A stretch of DNA of 64,000 bases from Batillaria attramentaria (GCA_018292915.2 JACVVK020000333.1:436001-500000), one strand, 5' to 3'; shown: positions 34,571 through 47,038, numbered from the stretch's first letter. Notes: a model not told the origin generated them from the sequence alone. Numbers and translations: made by a program.

Positions 34571-35280
34571 TAAAGATTGCACGTGCTCGCTCCCGACACC
34601 CTGTCCCCTCCCCCCCCCCCCCCACCATCCATTTCACCCCCCTCCCACCCCCATCTTTTCCGCCCCACTTGAAGACGCCCCCCCCCCTTTCCTTCGTTTC
34701 TGTTTCCTTGAAAATGTGCAGTCAATTTGCGAGCAAGTCTGTCTTCGTCAACCTGGGTACGTTCAGTATGATTGTGCCAGCGTACGCATAAAAAATCGAG
34801 TCGTGCATTGTTTACGTTTGTGCTGAATGTGTATGTGTGTGGGAGGGGGGGGGGGGCGCTGAGTTTTTCAGCTTTTGCAGCCCCCCCCCCCCCTTGCGGC
34901 TTCCTCTTTTCAAGACTGACCCCGCCCCCCCCCCACCCCCACCGCACTCCGACTGGACCCGCCCCCAAACACGTGCTTTTCCTCGTCAGATCTGCAGTTT
35001 CCTCGCTTGCCGAAAATGTCACAGTGCGGCAGCCATCACAGTTTTGCAAGCAAGTCTGTCCAGTTCATACTTGTGTACACTTGTCCAGTACTAGCATAAT
35101 GTGTGTGTGTGTGTGTGTGTGTGTGCGTGCGTGTGTGTGTGTGCGTGTGTGCGCGCGCTCGCGCTCGCGCGCTGAAACTAGAAGGGGGACGAAATGCATG
35201 GTTCTCTACGGCGCTGTACTTGTGTAAGGAAGGGAGTCTATGTAATAACCCTCCGCCGGTCGTCTGCCGGTCCGTCTGTG
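34571..35280 (-). repeat. duplicated upstream region of gene 3
   Basis: The reverse of 47,115-47,790. It includes GC- and poly-C-rich runs, 'cacgtgtttgggggcgggtc' and a GT/GC tract (35,099-35,175). See the copies at 9,834 and 22,436. Confidence 0.7.
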
Positions 35281-35939
35281 TGTGTGTGTGCGTGTGTGTG
35301 TTTGTGTGTGTGTGACCAAATCCTAAGTCCCTAAGCCTAAATTCGTTTAAATTGCGTTGTATTTTTCACTGTTGACAGTATGAAAACGGGTAAGTTTTAA
35401 AAGTGGTCGCTCTCATACTTTTGGTGTAAACCGTGGCCGTACCTCGTTTGACGGCGCAGGTAAACCCATTCAAAATCGCTCAAACTGTATCTAGACAACG
35501 ATTGTGTTTCTGGTGGCATAAGATATTTGTATAAAAAGATGAGATACATACTTTTAAACCGAATGTTATTATTTACCAGGTCTAATTGCATTGACGGGTG
35601 GGGTGTGGGTGGGGAGGAGAGAGAGAGGGGGGTGGGGGTGGGAAGGGGGAAGAGGAGACGATTACTGCATGCTTGTTATGTGAACTGTGATAATTTGTTA
35701 AGTTCTTGTACATGCCAAACGGCCCAGTGGGCTTGCCTTCACGAAATCTTTTGACGAGCGCTGTTTCCAGTTTACCACCCCGGTTCCTCTTCTTCTTGTC
35801 TGGAACTGACTGCTAGCGTGAGACCGCCGAAAGCTGCTCTCGCATATTTCAGATCAGACCTTAAGACTTACCTGTGTCAACCTGCCTTCTGTTGATTCAT
35901 GTAACCGTGGTGCCTGCTGTTTTAGAATGTGTTTTATGT

Positions 35940-36003
<64 letters not shown>

Positions 36004-36151
36004 CTGCACAATGTGTTCATGTATTGTGAAGAATTGCGCTGTATAAATGTGATTTATTTTTATTATTAGAGGGCAAGACGGGTATCCTGTCAGGCCTTGA
36101 TCGTCAGTGGCGGGCTCCTGGCCGGCTAATCCTTTTCTTTTGTGAAGCCTC

Positions 36152-36194
<43 letters not shown>
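35281..36194 (+). mobile_element. repeat fragments and a LINE 3' end (35,790-36,075)
   Basis: 35,395-35,590 is the reverse of 3,280-3,470. 35,790-36,075 is the plus-strand version of the LINE 3' end at 2,822-3,140: 'FKSDLKTYLCQPAF'-type codons, a long GT tract (35,939-36,002), 'gcgctgtataaatgtgattt' and an ATT tail. An AG tract occupies 36,154-36,195. Confidence 0.6.
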
Positions 36195-36200
<6 letters not shown>

Positions 36201-37294
36201 GTTTTCATTATATACGAGGGCCACACATTATGTTTTGCAACCTGGACGAACTAATGACGTCACTACTTTTCTGTTTACATCACATCGTACACCAGTTTCA
36301 TAATACTTCTGACCCAAAAAAAATTTACTTGGTTCCGTATAACCGATTATATTCCACGGAGAAAGTGTCCGGTAAGGGTGATGGGTCTTTTGCCAGCAAT
36401 TTTGACCTTTCTGGAAGGGATTTTAGAGCCACGATGTATGATGACTACTGTCGGCGAAAATCTTGTGAGGGCTGCTTTCAAAGATTAAAACAATGTATTC
36501 GAGATCAGTCTCCGTCCAGAGCCGCTGTTTTCAGGTGGTTCCGACAGTTCATGTTTGGCCAGACAACAGTTGAAGACGACGACCGTTGTGGTCGAATGGC
36601 AACGACCGTTACCACGGAAAACGTCTGTAGGGTAGAATCCCTGATTAACCAAAAATGATGTACGCCGAAATACAGAATATCATGAAGATTTCAGCGGGAA
36701 ATCTCATTTGCATTCTTCACGACTGCCTTGGCATTAGGAAACGTTGTGCCCGTTGGGGCCCCTACAACCTGAGTGAAGAGCAGAAGCGGGGTAGGATGAA
36801 CTGGTGTACCCACATGCTTAGAAAATTTGAGTGAGTAAGGTCCCCTCGGGTCTGGGACATCGTAACAGGATACAAAACCTGGGTCTACCGATACGACCCC
36901 GAGACCAAGCAACAGTCGGCGGTGTGGGTTTTCCCAAGTAAGAACGCACGTGTGAAATTCAAAAGAAAAGAAGTGCTTCCAAACAAATGCTAGCCTGTTT
37001 CTGGCCACCTTGCCACCGTACTGCTTGAGGACAGAAAGACGGTTACGGCTGACTGGTATGTTAGCCACCGTTTGCCTAAAGTATTTCAGGCATGGTGCAA
37101 ACAGCGTCCCCGATCGAGTGTCCATGGTCTACTGCTGCATCATGAAAGTGCCAGCGCGCACACAGTACACGTACCTGCAACTCTGGACTGTCTAGTCGAA
37201 AATAATGTACAGCTGGTTACCCACCCACCCACCATATTCCCCTGACTTATCCCCCTGCGACCGGTTTTTGTTTCCTTCCGTCAAGAGACAGCTG

Positions 37295-39493
37295 CCACGT
37301 GTAGAGTACTGATTGGATGCCTCCGTTCTTTTAAATACCGTTTAAGTAGAAAGTGGTTAGAGATAATATATACATCATTCATTCTGCCTCATTTTGACTT
37401 TTCCGACACAGTCTGGGATAACTGTACTTGTGCACTTGCCGATGAATTGGAAAAGTTGCACCTAGACGCTCTGAGGACAATGATTGGAGCAGTTCGAGGG
37501 ACCAGCCATCGCAAAATATATATTGTCACGTGGACAGTATCAGGGACAGACTCAACATTCCTTCACCCGCGTCTCAAGCACACCCTCAAATACCCTCACA
37601 CAAGAAGACACGAGACGGGACGTTCACAATCTCTCATACCACATTTATTGACAGAAAGCCCCCTACCCCCGTTCCTGAACACAGTGACACCCAATCACTC
37701 ACGCAACCACGCACCCCCTCCCACGGCTCTCATTCACGCACCAGTCATACACTCACGCCTCTCCAAGCACTCTTACTCTAACAATCTAAACTATACAATG
37801 GCGACTCTAGTCGCTGGGAAAAAAGAACAAACAAATGGACAAATATATATGTAACAACACAAATGACGGCCTTCCGATATCAAAGCACAGTCCACTGGTA
37901 ACCAGCTGGTCCTAAGTTCACGCCCGTACGTAACCGCCTCCTCTACCCACCTCGCGTACCCAGAGCCAACACCCCAACACACTCACCACCCGAAGCTGGA
38001 GCTCCAGTGAGGCATCGACAGAGCAGAACCGTCTGGGTGAGCAAGTGGTCCGGTGCTGAGCTGTGGTCCAGTCAGCTCGCCGAGTTGCTTTGGGGCAGCG
38101 CAATACGTAGAGTGAGGGAGCAGTCCTGGTCCTCTCAAGCTCAAGTGCCGCCGACTTCAGGCAGCGCGGAGGCCCTCAGAGCGTGGAGCCACCGAGATAC
38201 GGTCCAGGGGCCGCAGACTGAGTAGCACGGAGACCCTCGGAGCGTGGAATGGCCCGCAGACAAAATAATACGGTCCAAAACGACCGGTGCGTTTTACGGA
38301 AGGCTTGGACAGGCACAAAAGACAACAGAGACGCCAGGAGAATCCTAGCCACGGCGAAATCCCATCACCGCACGACCCGCAACGAAACGGGACAAACGCA
38401 GTCAAGACTAGGCTGCAACAGGGGTTGACTAGTCCGACGTAGAGACGTCCCCAAAAAAAAAAAAAAAAAAACATCTGAGCAAGCTCCAGTACTCACACAA
38501 ACATACAGTTATATACCGAAAACTCAGAAGTGAACTCTGATTCAGTTCTACGGCTCACGCGTTCACCGAGCGCACGGGGAAAAAGGGGATAACGCGGATC
38601 CACACCAAACACGCATGAACGAACCCCCCTTCCCCACTCTTTAATTACACTGAAAACGAAGATACACACACACACACATTGACCCCTCACTTTCCACACA
38701 CTGGACGTGCACGCACTCCTACTACGGCAACCCACGTACTAAACGTCATACAAAAAGGCGGAGAACGGTAGAAACGGGATACACTAGAGTTCACGAGTTG
38801 GAATTCTGAAACAACCCAAAACTCTAAAGATATCCACCCCCCACCTCCACCCCCAACCTCCGTGACATATATGGAATCTGGATTCTACGAATAAGACGAT
38901 TCCGGCATCAACTTATTTTGTTCTTTAAGATTGTGACTGGAAACGTCCCAAATTACCTATACTCACTTCTTTCGTCTCTAGTTAGGGATATAAATCGGTA
39001 CCGTGTTCGAAATCCACTCGAACGGCAGATTCCTTTTTGTAGGACAAATTTACTTAAAAACCCTTTCTTCCCCGCGACAGTCACTTAAAGCATGGAATGA
39101 TTTGCCGGATAACCTAAAATGCTCTGATTCATTGAGCTGTTTCAAGCGGTATTTGTCCGCGGCAGATATCGTCGTGCCCCCGTACTTTTATTGAATCAGG
39201 TGATCTATACCTGTATGTTCCGATGCCGTCACTCGCTCGCTCAGTCTTTACATCTTGTATTCCACCGCAAACACCATTTAGAGAACATTACTGGTTTTTC
39301 TTTTCTCTTCTTATATTACTTGTTCTATGTTGTATTCTACTCGTATGTGGTGTATATTTGAAATATTCTCTCCGCCATAACTCGTCTTTTTCTCATGGAC
39401 ACTTGACATAAGCTTATAGCTTGTTGTATCCCACGAAAGTAGAGTATGTATGGTTCTTGTATATGGAAACAAACAAATTAAAACAGTTTAAAA
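37295..39493 (+). mobile_element. LINE inserted in the mariner transposase
   Basis: It is flanked by an imperfect 13-bp duplication of mariner sequence (CAAGAGACAGCTG 37,282-37,294; CAAGAGGCAGTTG 39,494-39,506). Coding remnants are SRKWLEIIYTSFILPHFDFS with DTVWDNCTC and DELEKLHLDALR, then, after an LTR-like insert, NPLERQIPFCRTNLLKNPFF and AWNDLPDNLKCSDSLSCFKR. These are typical of the C-terminal third of CR1/L2/Jockey-type reverse transcriptase proteins. Related copies, in reverse, lie at 46,100-46,900 and 63,250-64,000. Confidence 0.85.
37524..38867. mobile_element. TGT...ACA insert with 5-bp duplication, candidate solo LTR
   Basis: 1,344 bp starting TGTCACGTGG and ending CCGTGACA, flanked by TATAT on both sides (37,519-37,523 and 38,868-38,872). 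The LINE copy at 46,640-46,680 lacks it. TG...CA ends and a 5-bp duplication fit a solo LTR of a Gypsy- or BEL-like element, though size and content do not prove it. It includes a poly-A run (38,451-38,471). A non-autonomous DNA element is the alternative. Confidence 0.5.
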
Positions 39494-39728
39494 CAAGAGG
39501 CAGTTGAAGGGAAAGCAGTTTCGGAGCGCAGAAGATGCCCGAGCATTGTTCGAGGGTGTCATTTTGGACCTACCCCAGTCAACGTGGTCGGGTGTCATGG
39601 TCAGCTGGATTTTGAGGATGGCAAATTGTGTACAGGCTGATGGGAGGTGCTTCCAAAACCTTGAGTAGACAGATTGGTTGCAAGTGTTCTTGTAAATCCA
39701 GGTTGCAAAACATGATGAGTGGCCCTCG

Positions 39729-39761
39729 TACAATATAGAAAAACGTACGTTCCCTCCACCC

Positions 39762-39824
<63 letters not shown>

Positions 39825-40490
39825 ACGCTCCCACACACACGCATCGTGTGCCCGTTTGGTTAAGATTCGATAATTAGCTATTTCAGCAAAGACATCCACC
39901 CCTATTTTCTCATTTTGACATACAAGTACATGTACCACAAAGACGTCGTTTGTTTCATTATTTCAGGGGTTTTTTATGTTTGAAATCGTCCTCGCACCAT
40001 TTGGACGCACCTAGAATTGCTGCTATTTTGTGTTTTTCTTCACCCCATCCCTGCACCCCTACAATTTATCTCACCCCCCCCCCCTCTCCCCTATTCTCTT
40101 CTTCGCAATTTCAGCTATTAGAATTGTTTTTTTTTTTCCGTAGCTACTAACTCCCCACTGGAATTCCCTCTCGCAACTTTCATCAAATGTGCCTGGCTGT
40201 GTGGACAATACTGTGATTTTTTTTCCTTCTGAGCATGTAACACAAGGCCCGTCTGTGCCTCTTGAAAATCGTGCTCATTGTGATTGTTTCCCCATTAAAG
40301 TTACGGGTTAGAGTATTATTGAGACGATTTTGTTTTGTAGCGAGACACTGTATAGGCAGTATATTTTGATATGTACTTATAATGTACACGAAAACGTAAG
40401 TGCGAGTCGTGAATCCTAACGCCGCGCCGAAGCGTACCGAGTGACAAACTTATGCATAATCCTCGGGGTATCAACATGTGTACGTAATCG
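39729..40490. repeat. AC tract and duplicated flank, no gene seen
   Basis: (AC)n at about 39,767-39,822. 40,110-40,480 repeats the post-Sox flank (as at 600-1,150 and 15,170-15,520). Confidence 0.6.
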
Positions 40491-40833
40491 TCGTGCGTGT
40501 GTGCGTGCGTGTGTGTCCAGGCCTGTTTCTCCGGAAATACTCAACCGAATGGATTTAAATTGGGGGTGTCCAAATATATCCAATTTTGTGATAGACGAAT
40601 CGAGCGTTTAGTGATTGCTAAGTGATTTGGGAGTTATCGTCCTTTTGAAAAAAGTTGGAAAGTCTGGCGTGTACAGGCGTAATATTTATCTAAATCACTC
40701 CGTTTGGTGGGGGGGGGGGGGGGTGTAGATGGCTTGAACACTTATTCTGAACAGAGTCACATACTGGAGGTAGTCGTTCTTATAGTTTTCATGTAAATCG
40801 TAGCTCAGTTTACACCGCAGGTGAACCCAGTTC

Positions 40834-40908
40834 AAATCGATCAGTTGAGTATTTTCGGAGACACAGTTCAGATGCCTGTGTCTCCGAAAATACTCAACTG
40901 ATCGATTT
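40834..40908. repeat. 33-bp perfect hairpin in ~300-bp repeat array
   Basis: Arms 40,834-40,866 and 40,876-40,908 are exact reverse complements with a 9-base loop. It arises where two ~300-bp units meet head to head. The duplicate block near 51,140 has only one arm. Confidence 0.9.
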
Positions 40909-41484
40909 CAAGTTTGGGATTTCTTAATGATTCAAGATCTTTGAATAGAGGGCCCGATCCAGGTACGATTGCTTACATGATTTGCGAGTTATTTCCCTTT
41001 TCGGAAAAGTTGGCTTTAGGGTGTTTAAAGGCTTAGTATTGATTTAAATCACTCCATTTTTCGGAAGTAGATAACATGACTACGCACTCTAAACAGAGTG
41101 AATTTTAGAGGTAGTCGCTTTTCTACTTTTGACGCAAACCGTATCTCATGAAAATGTGCGGGTTCCCCGTGTTGACGATTCGCTATGGCTGACATGCTAC
41201 AATTCACATACATCCCTCCTGCAGGAATACGTTTGTACACAACAACAACAACAACAACAGCAAATGGTTTTGACTTTCACATTGTTTGTATCAAAAAACC
41301 ACGGACATGGAGTGAGTGAGTTAGCGTGGGACGCCGTGCAAGCAACAAAAACGATCATACTGCCAGGTCCTTTAAAAAATCAGATATGCCCAGCTTGAAA
41401 TATGATGTAAATATATAGTACAAATTTGTTTGGCTTAAATTAGATGATTACTTACAAGATTAACAACAACGCGTGTGTGCGTGC

Positions 41485-41524
<40 letters not shown>

Positions 41525-43908
41525 AGTGTTTCTTCGAAAGGGTCAGAGTGAAGACTTGCTGTGGCCCTTAATAGCGACAGCGTCACGCTATGGATCAATC
41601 GTCGATAACTGATTAGCTAATCAGCAATCATTCTCATGACACCCCGAAAGGCGTCAGTAGGCGGTGCCACACGTGCCTATGTTTCACATTATGTTGGTAA
41701 CTAACTTATGGTGATCTCATATTGACCTACATATACCACAAACACATGTTCTGTTTTAGTATTTCAGTTATTTGTTAAATTTGAAATCGTCCTGGCAGCA
41801 ATTGGACGTACCGCTACCATGAAAATAAAGGGCAAGATCGGTGTGCTGTGGCGATGAAGCCATGCGAAGTTTGGCTCAAACCGGTTCTGTAGATTTGTAC
41901 ACATTGCTGCAGAACAAAATAAACAGTTGAACCGATACACGGTCTATGAATGGACTGAAGCCATCCTCACCATTGTTGTTTGTAAACTTTGTTTTCTCGA
42001 TTTCTTTCACTGAGCAAAAGTTATACAGAAATATTTATCAGATATCGACGTCGGTCTAGTCCACGCAGTTCAAATACAGCACCAATATTTTAAATGGCAA
42101 CAGTAATGGCCGTGGCTTGCTAAGAAGCATCCTTCTGATTGGGGTGAAATGTTTGGGTGGGTGGGTGGGTTTGTATGTCAGCAATGAGTGCCTTGTCTAA
42201 TGCATGTAGTTACAGTATTTAGGACGGAGTCAGCGCATTGTTGTACCCGCGGACATGCATATTGTGTGCATGCCGTAAATAGGGAAACTAGTGAAAATGG
42301 CAAGATAAACAGTCGGTTTTGACGGTGACGGTGACGGAGGAAACATTCCCGGAGACCACCACGGCATCAGGTGCCTGTGCTCTACTGTTCACTGTTATAC
42401 AAAGTAAGCATCAAATTAGATTTGGGCTGGCAGGAGTATACAACAGAGAGACACTCCGTTCAGGGGTTAAAAATCAAAAGATCAATAGGAACGTTTTTAA
42501 GACATGTTTCAGGTGTTTATGCTTGGTTAGAACACTATTTTCATTTTTTAATTTTAGAACCAAGATCCTTACGTGTTGTCCATACATAACCTTCGAACAG
42601 ACAAGCATCTGTTTCTATACATCATCGCTGATCAACTATACTACTATACTATACTATGTGTTCAAGTGTAAGACCCTAAATTATGACAATGTTTGAATGT
42701 ATTCATTGAATGTATGAATGTTTACATCGGACTAATGTCCTGTATATCTTGAATGTGGTAAAATAAATAAAAAAATAAAAAAATAAAAATAAAAAAAATG
42801 AAAATTAAATAAAAAAATAAATAATAAATTAAAATTAAAAATAAATAATAAATTAAAAATAAAATGACATATAATAAAATAAACTGTTCTTTATTATGAA
42901 AATTCCCGCTAAAAAAGAAAAAAAAAACTGATGTGTTTTTCATGCCACCTACATGTTCATCCAAACTATTGGAATATGACACAAATGTAAGCAATAAACC
43001 ATTAACACCCAAAGAAGGTGTTGGCATGCGAGGCGTGCTGATGAAAATATGTGTAAGCTGAAAACGACAGGCTTGGAAACTCCGGCCTTCATTTGTCTTC
43101 CAACCCTGAGCATGCAGAATGATGTGGAGTGACTTGTTGAAAACCTGTAGGGGTTGTGATGCAAACTGGCAACTGTCGCGCCATGAGAAACACTTAGTCT
43201 TAGGGGTGAGAAAACTAAAGTCGACACTCTCGAAAGACGACTTACAAATCCTTGACACCTGTGGGACATCGTGGTCATAATGATGCAACACTTGTCGCGC
43301 CGTGAGAGTCATCGGGGGATGGGAAACAATAAGCCGGCACCTTCCAATGACGACTTGAAAATGGCCCCTTCAGTATCCCGCTACAGCCTAGACGGGCCCT
43401 GAGCTACTGAGCTGAGTTAAACAATAGTAACCGTCGCCTCGTGTAGCGTAAGACTTCAACACCTTCATCCAATCTCATTAGCTAAATGACAAACACAGCT
43501 TAACGAAGCGCCCCCTATAGTTTCGGTTGCTGAGTCAGGGATTTTCGCAGGTCATCACCTGTTCGGCTGGAGGCGAATGACGCAAGGAACAGAAACACGT
43601 GCTGCGGTCGGCAAAAGATAAGAGGATCAGGCTGTCTTCAGCCAGTTGTGCCATAGTGGAAGACAACAATGACCCTTTTAGCACCAACGCAGTCTCTACC
43701 CTATAGCCAAGGGGCACAGTCTGTCAAGTCAGTAGCTGACCATTGATGCAGCTATTGCAAAGATGAGAAGGGAGGTGGAGAGGGGGGGGGGGGGGGGCAT
43801 GGGAGGGTAGGGTGGCAATGGACAAGTATGCATAAAATTATAAACTTGGTTATAGTGGAAATTTCTGTGCTGGTTTTGATAGTTGTCACAATAGTTTATT
43901 AACTCACG

Positions 43909-44076
43909 GGGAGCCGGGGTGGTCGAATGGTAGAGCGTTGGACTTCTAATGCTCGGGTCGTGAGTTCGATCCCGGCTGGGGCCAAATATTTGTACTGGCT
44001 TTTTCATCGTTGCCCCGTCTTTGATATCACCCTATGTGGTGGAAAAGGACGTTAAACCCCCAAACACCCACCCACC
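43909..44076 (+). mobile_element. complete tRNA-derived SINE
   Basis: It is flanked by the exact 13-bp duplication TTATTAACTCACG (43,896-43,908 and 44,077-44,089). The empty site is visible at 57,672 and 62,500. The head carries Pol III-type A-box ('tggtcgaatggtagagcg') and B-box ('gagttcgatccc') text. The body has 'gtctttgatatcaccc', and the end is 'ggacgttaaacccc' plus a CCCA-rich tail. Other copies: 4,664, 18,613, 46,382 and 63,544. Confidence 0.9.
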
Positions 44077-44429
44077 TTATTAACTCACGTGTCAGTTTTA
44101 AAGAGAGACAGCGAATGGTGGAGATTGGAAACCCCAGCACATACTCTTCCGTGATAAACTACTTTCTTGAGTCCACCCCCAAAGTGTCATCGTGTTTTCC
44201 AAGTGGCTATTTATATCGTTTTCTTTAGCTGCTTTGATTCAGTGTTAATGGAGTTCATTTTTCCAGATTTGCAATTATTTTGATAAAATTCCCTCCTCTG
44301 TTGTGTGATGTCTCAACATAGCTCCATGTAAAACCAGTCGTTATTGTGAAATGTCAACAAGGTACTCCCTACTATCCATTTCTTCACTCTGTGTAGCCCC
44401 CTACCCCCCCCCCCCCCCCCCCCATACAC

Positions 44430-44634
44430 ACAGAGATTGTTCTTTAAAGCAACGGCATGACCGTGAATTTGTTTTTAACATTTTATTACACGTATTAAAA
44501 AATACTGCGAAATATTTTGAATGCAAGTCTTTTGGAATAATATACAGTACAAATAAACTTTTGATATGAATTGTTTGTATTTACTGAGTTTTGCTCTCCA
44601 TAAAGATAATAATAATATTACTTTGTGCGTTATC

Positions 44635-44709
<75 letters not shown>

Positions 44710-44850
44710 ACACACAACGTGTTACTTGCTCCATTTTGCACAAGAGGACTCTAACAACTGATCTACATCACACTTGTGGAAAACGTACATCACAATATAT
44801 TAGCAATATAGCAATCTACCAAACACCAAGAGCTCTACTACTTTTTTTAA
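44430..44850 (-). repeat. dispersed repeat 'D', copy 5, with AC/CT tract
   Basis: Reverse orientation. It contains a CT tract joined to an AC tract (44,633-44,716). Confidence 0.7.
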
Positions 44851-45720
44851 CAGTCGTGACAAAACAAAACAAAACAAACAAACAGCAAGAACAACAACAA
44901 CAAGTACAGCGAGAACAACAAAAATAGACAAGGTGTATGTGTTAGCGTGTGTATGTGTTAGCCTCGTCGCGGCTTCAACATCACAGACACGGACATAAGT
45001 CTGTAAAGCTTGAGCGACTAATGCATGATGTATTTGAAGTGGAAAAAGGCTGTGAAGTCGGGAATTCAAAATATCTTTTATCGTATCAGAGACGGCATAC
45101 TAAATTGCATCTAAAGTATTTAATCAGTCATTCCTATGTTACAGTTTAAACAAGTACAGCCAGTGTGATCACAAAAGCATGACATAGTTTGATGGACATT
45201 ACGACGATTACGTACACATGTTGATACCCCGAAGATTATGCATAAGTTTGTCACTCGGTACGCTTCGGCGCGGCGTTAGGATTCACGGCTAAATGGTACA
45301 ACGCCCTTACGTTTTCGTGTACATTATAAGTAGATATCAAAATATACTGCCTATATTGTGTCTCGCTACAAAACAAAATCGTGTCAATAATACTCTAACC
45401 CGTAACTTTGATGGGGAAAAATCACAATGAGCACGATTTTCAAGAGACACAGACGGGTCTTGTGTTAAATGTTCAAAAGAAAATCTCACGGTATTGTCCA
45501 CAAAGCCAGGCACATTTGATGAAAGTTGCGAGAGGGAATTCCAATGGGGAGTTAATAGCTATGGAAAAAAAACTATTACAATAGCTGAAGTTGCGAACAA
45601 GAGATTAGGGGAGTTTCACTACATAACGGACATTGTAATACAGTGTGTTGGATCTTCGGCGTCGGCACCACATGCAAAAGACTGGTTTGCCAGCAAGTGG
45701 CGTTCCTACATATGCTGATT
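44851..45720 (-). repeat. duplicated post-Sox flank, reversed, no gene seen
   Basis: The reverse of 15,170-15,760 and 600-1,480. The frame at 45,494-45,718 is antisense to the same flank at 434-685 and 15,006-15,272 and is not a gene. Confidence 0.6.
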
Positions 45721-45734
45721 TAAATCACTAATTC

Positions 45735-46095
45735 TTAAGCAAATAAAAGCGACACAAAAGGGACAGAAACCACTTAACTTTGACAAAGGACGGCACAGGT
45801 CGACGTTTCGGCTTACGCCTTCTTCAGGACATAAACAAATGGGACATAACTTCAACAAACAAACAAAAGGTAACTCTGCGGACGTACTGACATACACGGC
45901 GCGGGGGAAAAAAAAAACGGTGGGCGAGAAGAGGACCAGAAAAAATAGTAAAATTATCACAACACCCATCCTTTGGTGACAAAAGACCATGGACTGTGTG
46001 TGGAAAAAAAAATTGGGCAGAAAAGAACAAAAAAGAATAGTGAAAATTAGCAATCACAACACCCATTCTTTGGTGACACAAATTTTTTACCTCCC
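45735..46095 (-). mobile_element. Penelope-like terminal sequence, single copy, plus short tandem repeat
   Basis: 45,735-45,890 is the full-length form of the arm found as a fold-back at 6,834-7,116. It is followed by two imperfect units of about 105 bp (about 45,925-46,085) sharing 'caacacccat(c/t)ctttggtg'. Confidence 0.5.
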
Positions 46096-46099
46096 CCAC

Positions 46100-47038
46100 T
46101 AATTCTTAGTCTAAGTTTGCAGTGGATGACTGATTTGAGTATTTCTATCGCCTGCATAAAGGTACGGGGACACGACGATATCTGCCGCGGACAAATACCG
46201 CTTGAAACAGCTCCATGAATCAGAACATTTCATGTTATCAGGCAATTCATTCCATGCTTTAACTGTCGCGGGGAAGAAAGAGTTTTTAAGTAAATTTGTC
46301 CTACAAAAAGGAATCTGCCGTTCGAGTGGATTTCGAACATGCCGGATTTATATCCCTAACTAGATACGGAAGAAGTTTGTACGGTTGGGTGGGTGTGTGG
46401 GTGTCTGGGGGTTTAACGTCCTTTTCCGCCATATAGGGTGATATCAAAGACGGGACAACGATGAAAAAGCCAGCACAAATATTTGGCCCCAGCCGGGATC
46501 GGACACACGACCCGAGCATTAGAAGTCCAACGCTCTACCATTCGACCACCCCGGCTCCCCGTTTGTATAGGTAATTTGGGACGTTTCCAGTCACAATGTT
46601 ACTTAAGAATAAAGTAAGTTCATGCCGGAATCGTCTTATTCGTAGAGGTCTGAATTGAGATTCCATATTTTGCGATGGCTCGTCCCTCGAACTGCTCCAG
46701 TTATTGTCCTCAGAGCGTCTAGGTGCAACTTTTCCAGTTCATCGGCAAGTGCACAAGTACAGTTATCCCAGACTGTGTCGGAAAAGTCAAAATGAGGCAG
46801 AATGAATGATGTATATATTATCTCTAACCACTTTCTACTTAAACGGTTTTTAAAAGAACGGAGGCATCCAATCAGTACTCTACACATGGCAGCTGTCTCT
46901 TGACGGAAGGAAACAAAAAACAGTCGCAGGGGGGTTAAGTCAGTCAGGGGAATATGGTGGGTGGGTAACCAGCTGAACATTATTTTCGATTAGACAGTCC
47001 ATAGTTGCAACTGCAATGTGCGCGCTGGCACTTTCATC
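46100..47038 (-). mobile_element. second copy of the LINE-in-mariner junction, carrying a SINE
   Basis: Read on minus, mariner transposase text (from 47,038, 'gaaagtgccagcgcgcac') runs to 'gtcaagagacagctg' (about 46,896-46,912). It then continues as the LINE (CRVLIGCLRSF..., DELEKLHLDALR, NPLERQIPFCRTNLLKNSFF). The identical junction to 37,282-37,295 shows it is a segmental copy of that nested insertion. It lacks the LTR-like insert and has gained the SINE at 46,382-46,560. Confidence 0.85.
46382..46560 (-). mobile_element. tRNA-derived SINE inside LINE copy
   Basis: A complete reverse copy with A-box and B-box text, flanked by GTTTGTA (46,375-46,381 and 46,561-46,567). The LINE copy at 38,950 has no SINE here; the copy at 63,544 shares it. 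Confidence 0.9.

Larger units (their letters stand above)
31225..35280 (-). repeat. left arm of a ~4.1-kb inverted duplication (gene 3 arm)
   Basis: The sequence is the reverse complement of 47,115-51,215, with indels and different microsatellite lengths. It includes ~300-bp repeat units, repeat D copy 4 (31,716-32,230), Sox-like gene 3 and its upstream region. The arms are separated by about 11.8 kb, and the two genes point away from each other. Confidence 0.85.
36215..39728 (+). mobile_element. mariner transposon, degenerate, split by a LINE
   Basis: Inverted terminal repeats of about 31 bp (left 36,215-36,245, right 39,698-39,728, two mismatches) start CGAGGGCCAC and are flanked by TA (36,213-214, 39,729-730). 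Without its insert it would be about 1.3 kb, the usual mariner size. Transposase pieces are recognisable: PSRAAVFRWFRQF (36,510-36,550, helix-turn-helix), TWVYRYDPETKQQS (36,880-36,920), LLHHESASAHT (37,128-37,160), SPDLSPCD (37,238-37,262) and LPQSTWSGVM (39,572-39,602). Stops and frameshifts are frequent. The first two catalytic Asp positions read Tyr and Glu, so it is inactive. Confidence 0.9.
40500..44420 (+). repeat. duplicated block 'X1', direct copy of 50,798-58,050
   Basis: Ordered, same-strand similarity runs from ~300-bp repeat units (40,512-41,150) through 'gtgcctatgtttcacattat' (about 41,670 and 53,510), 'cagtcggttttgacgg' (42,310 and 54,223), 'catcgggggatgggaaac' (43,310 and 55,161) to 'catgtaaaaccagtcgttat' (44,325 and 57,920). 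The copies differ mainly by insertions: a SINE here; a LINE, a Ginger1-type element and a third insert there. No gene recognised; the frames inside are not supported by motifs. Confidence 0.85.

Noticed and set aside
38157..38474. 105-codon minus frame inside the LTR-like insert
   Set aside because: It starts in a poly-A run and shows no gag, protease or reverse transcriptase motif.
42319..42696. Frame of 125 codons conserved in X1 and X2 (54,234-54,647)
   Set aside because: Similarity is explained by the recent block duplication. It has no domain and ends in microsatellite sequence that differs between copies. Kept in mind, but not supported as a gene.
43909..43985. tRNA gene
   Set aside because: A- and B-box text is present but the cloverleaf is incomplete, and the unit repeats with SINE body, tail and target duplications.
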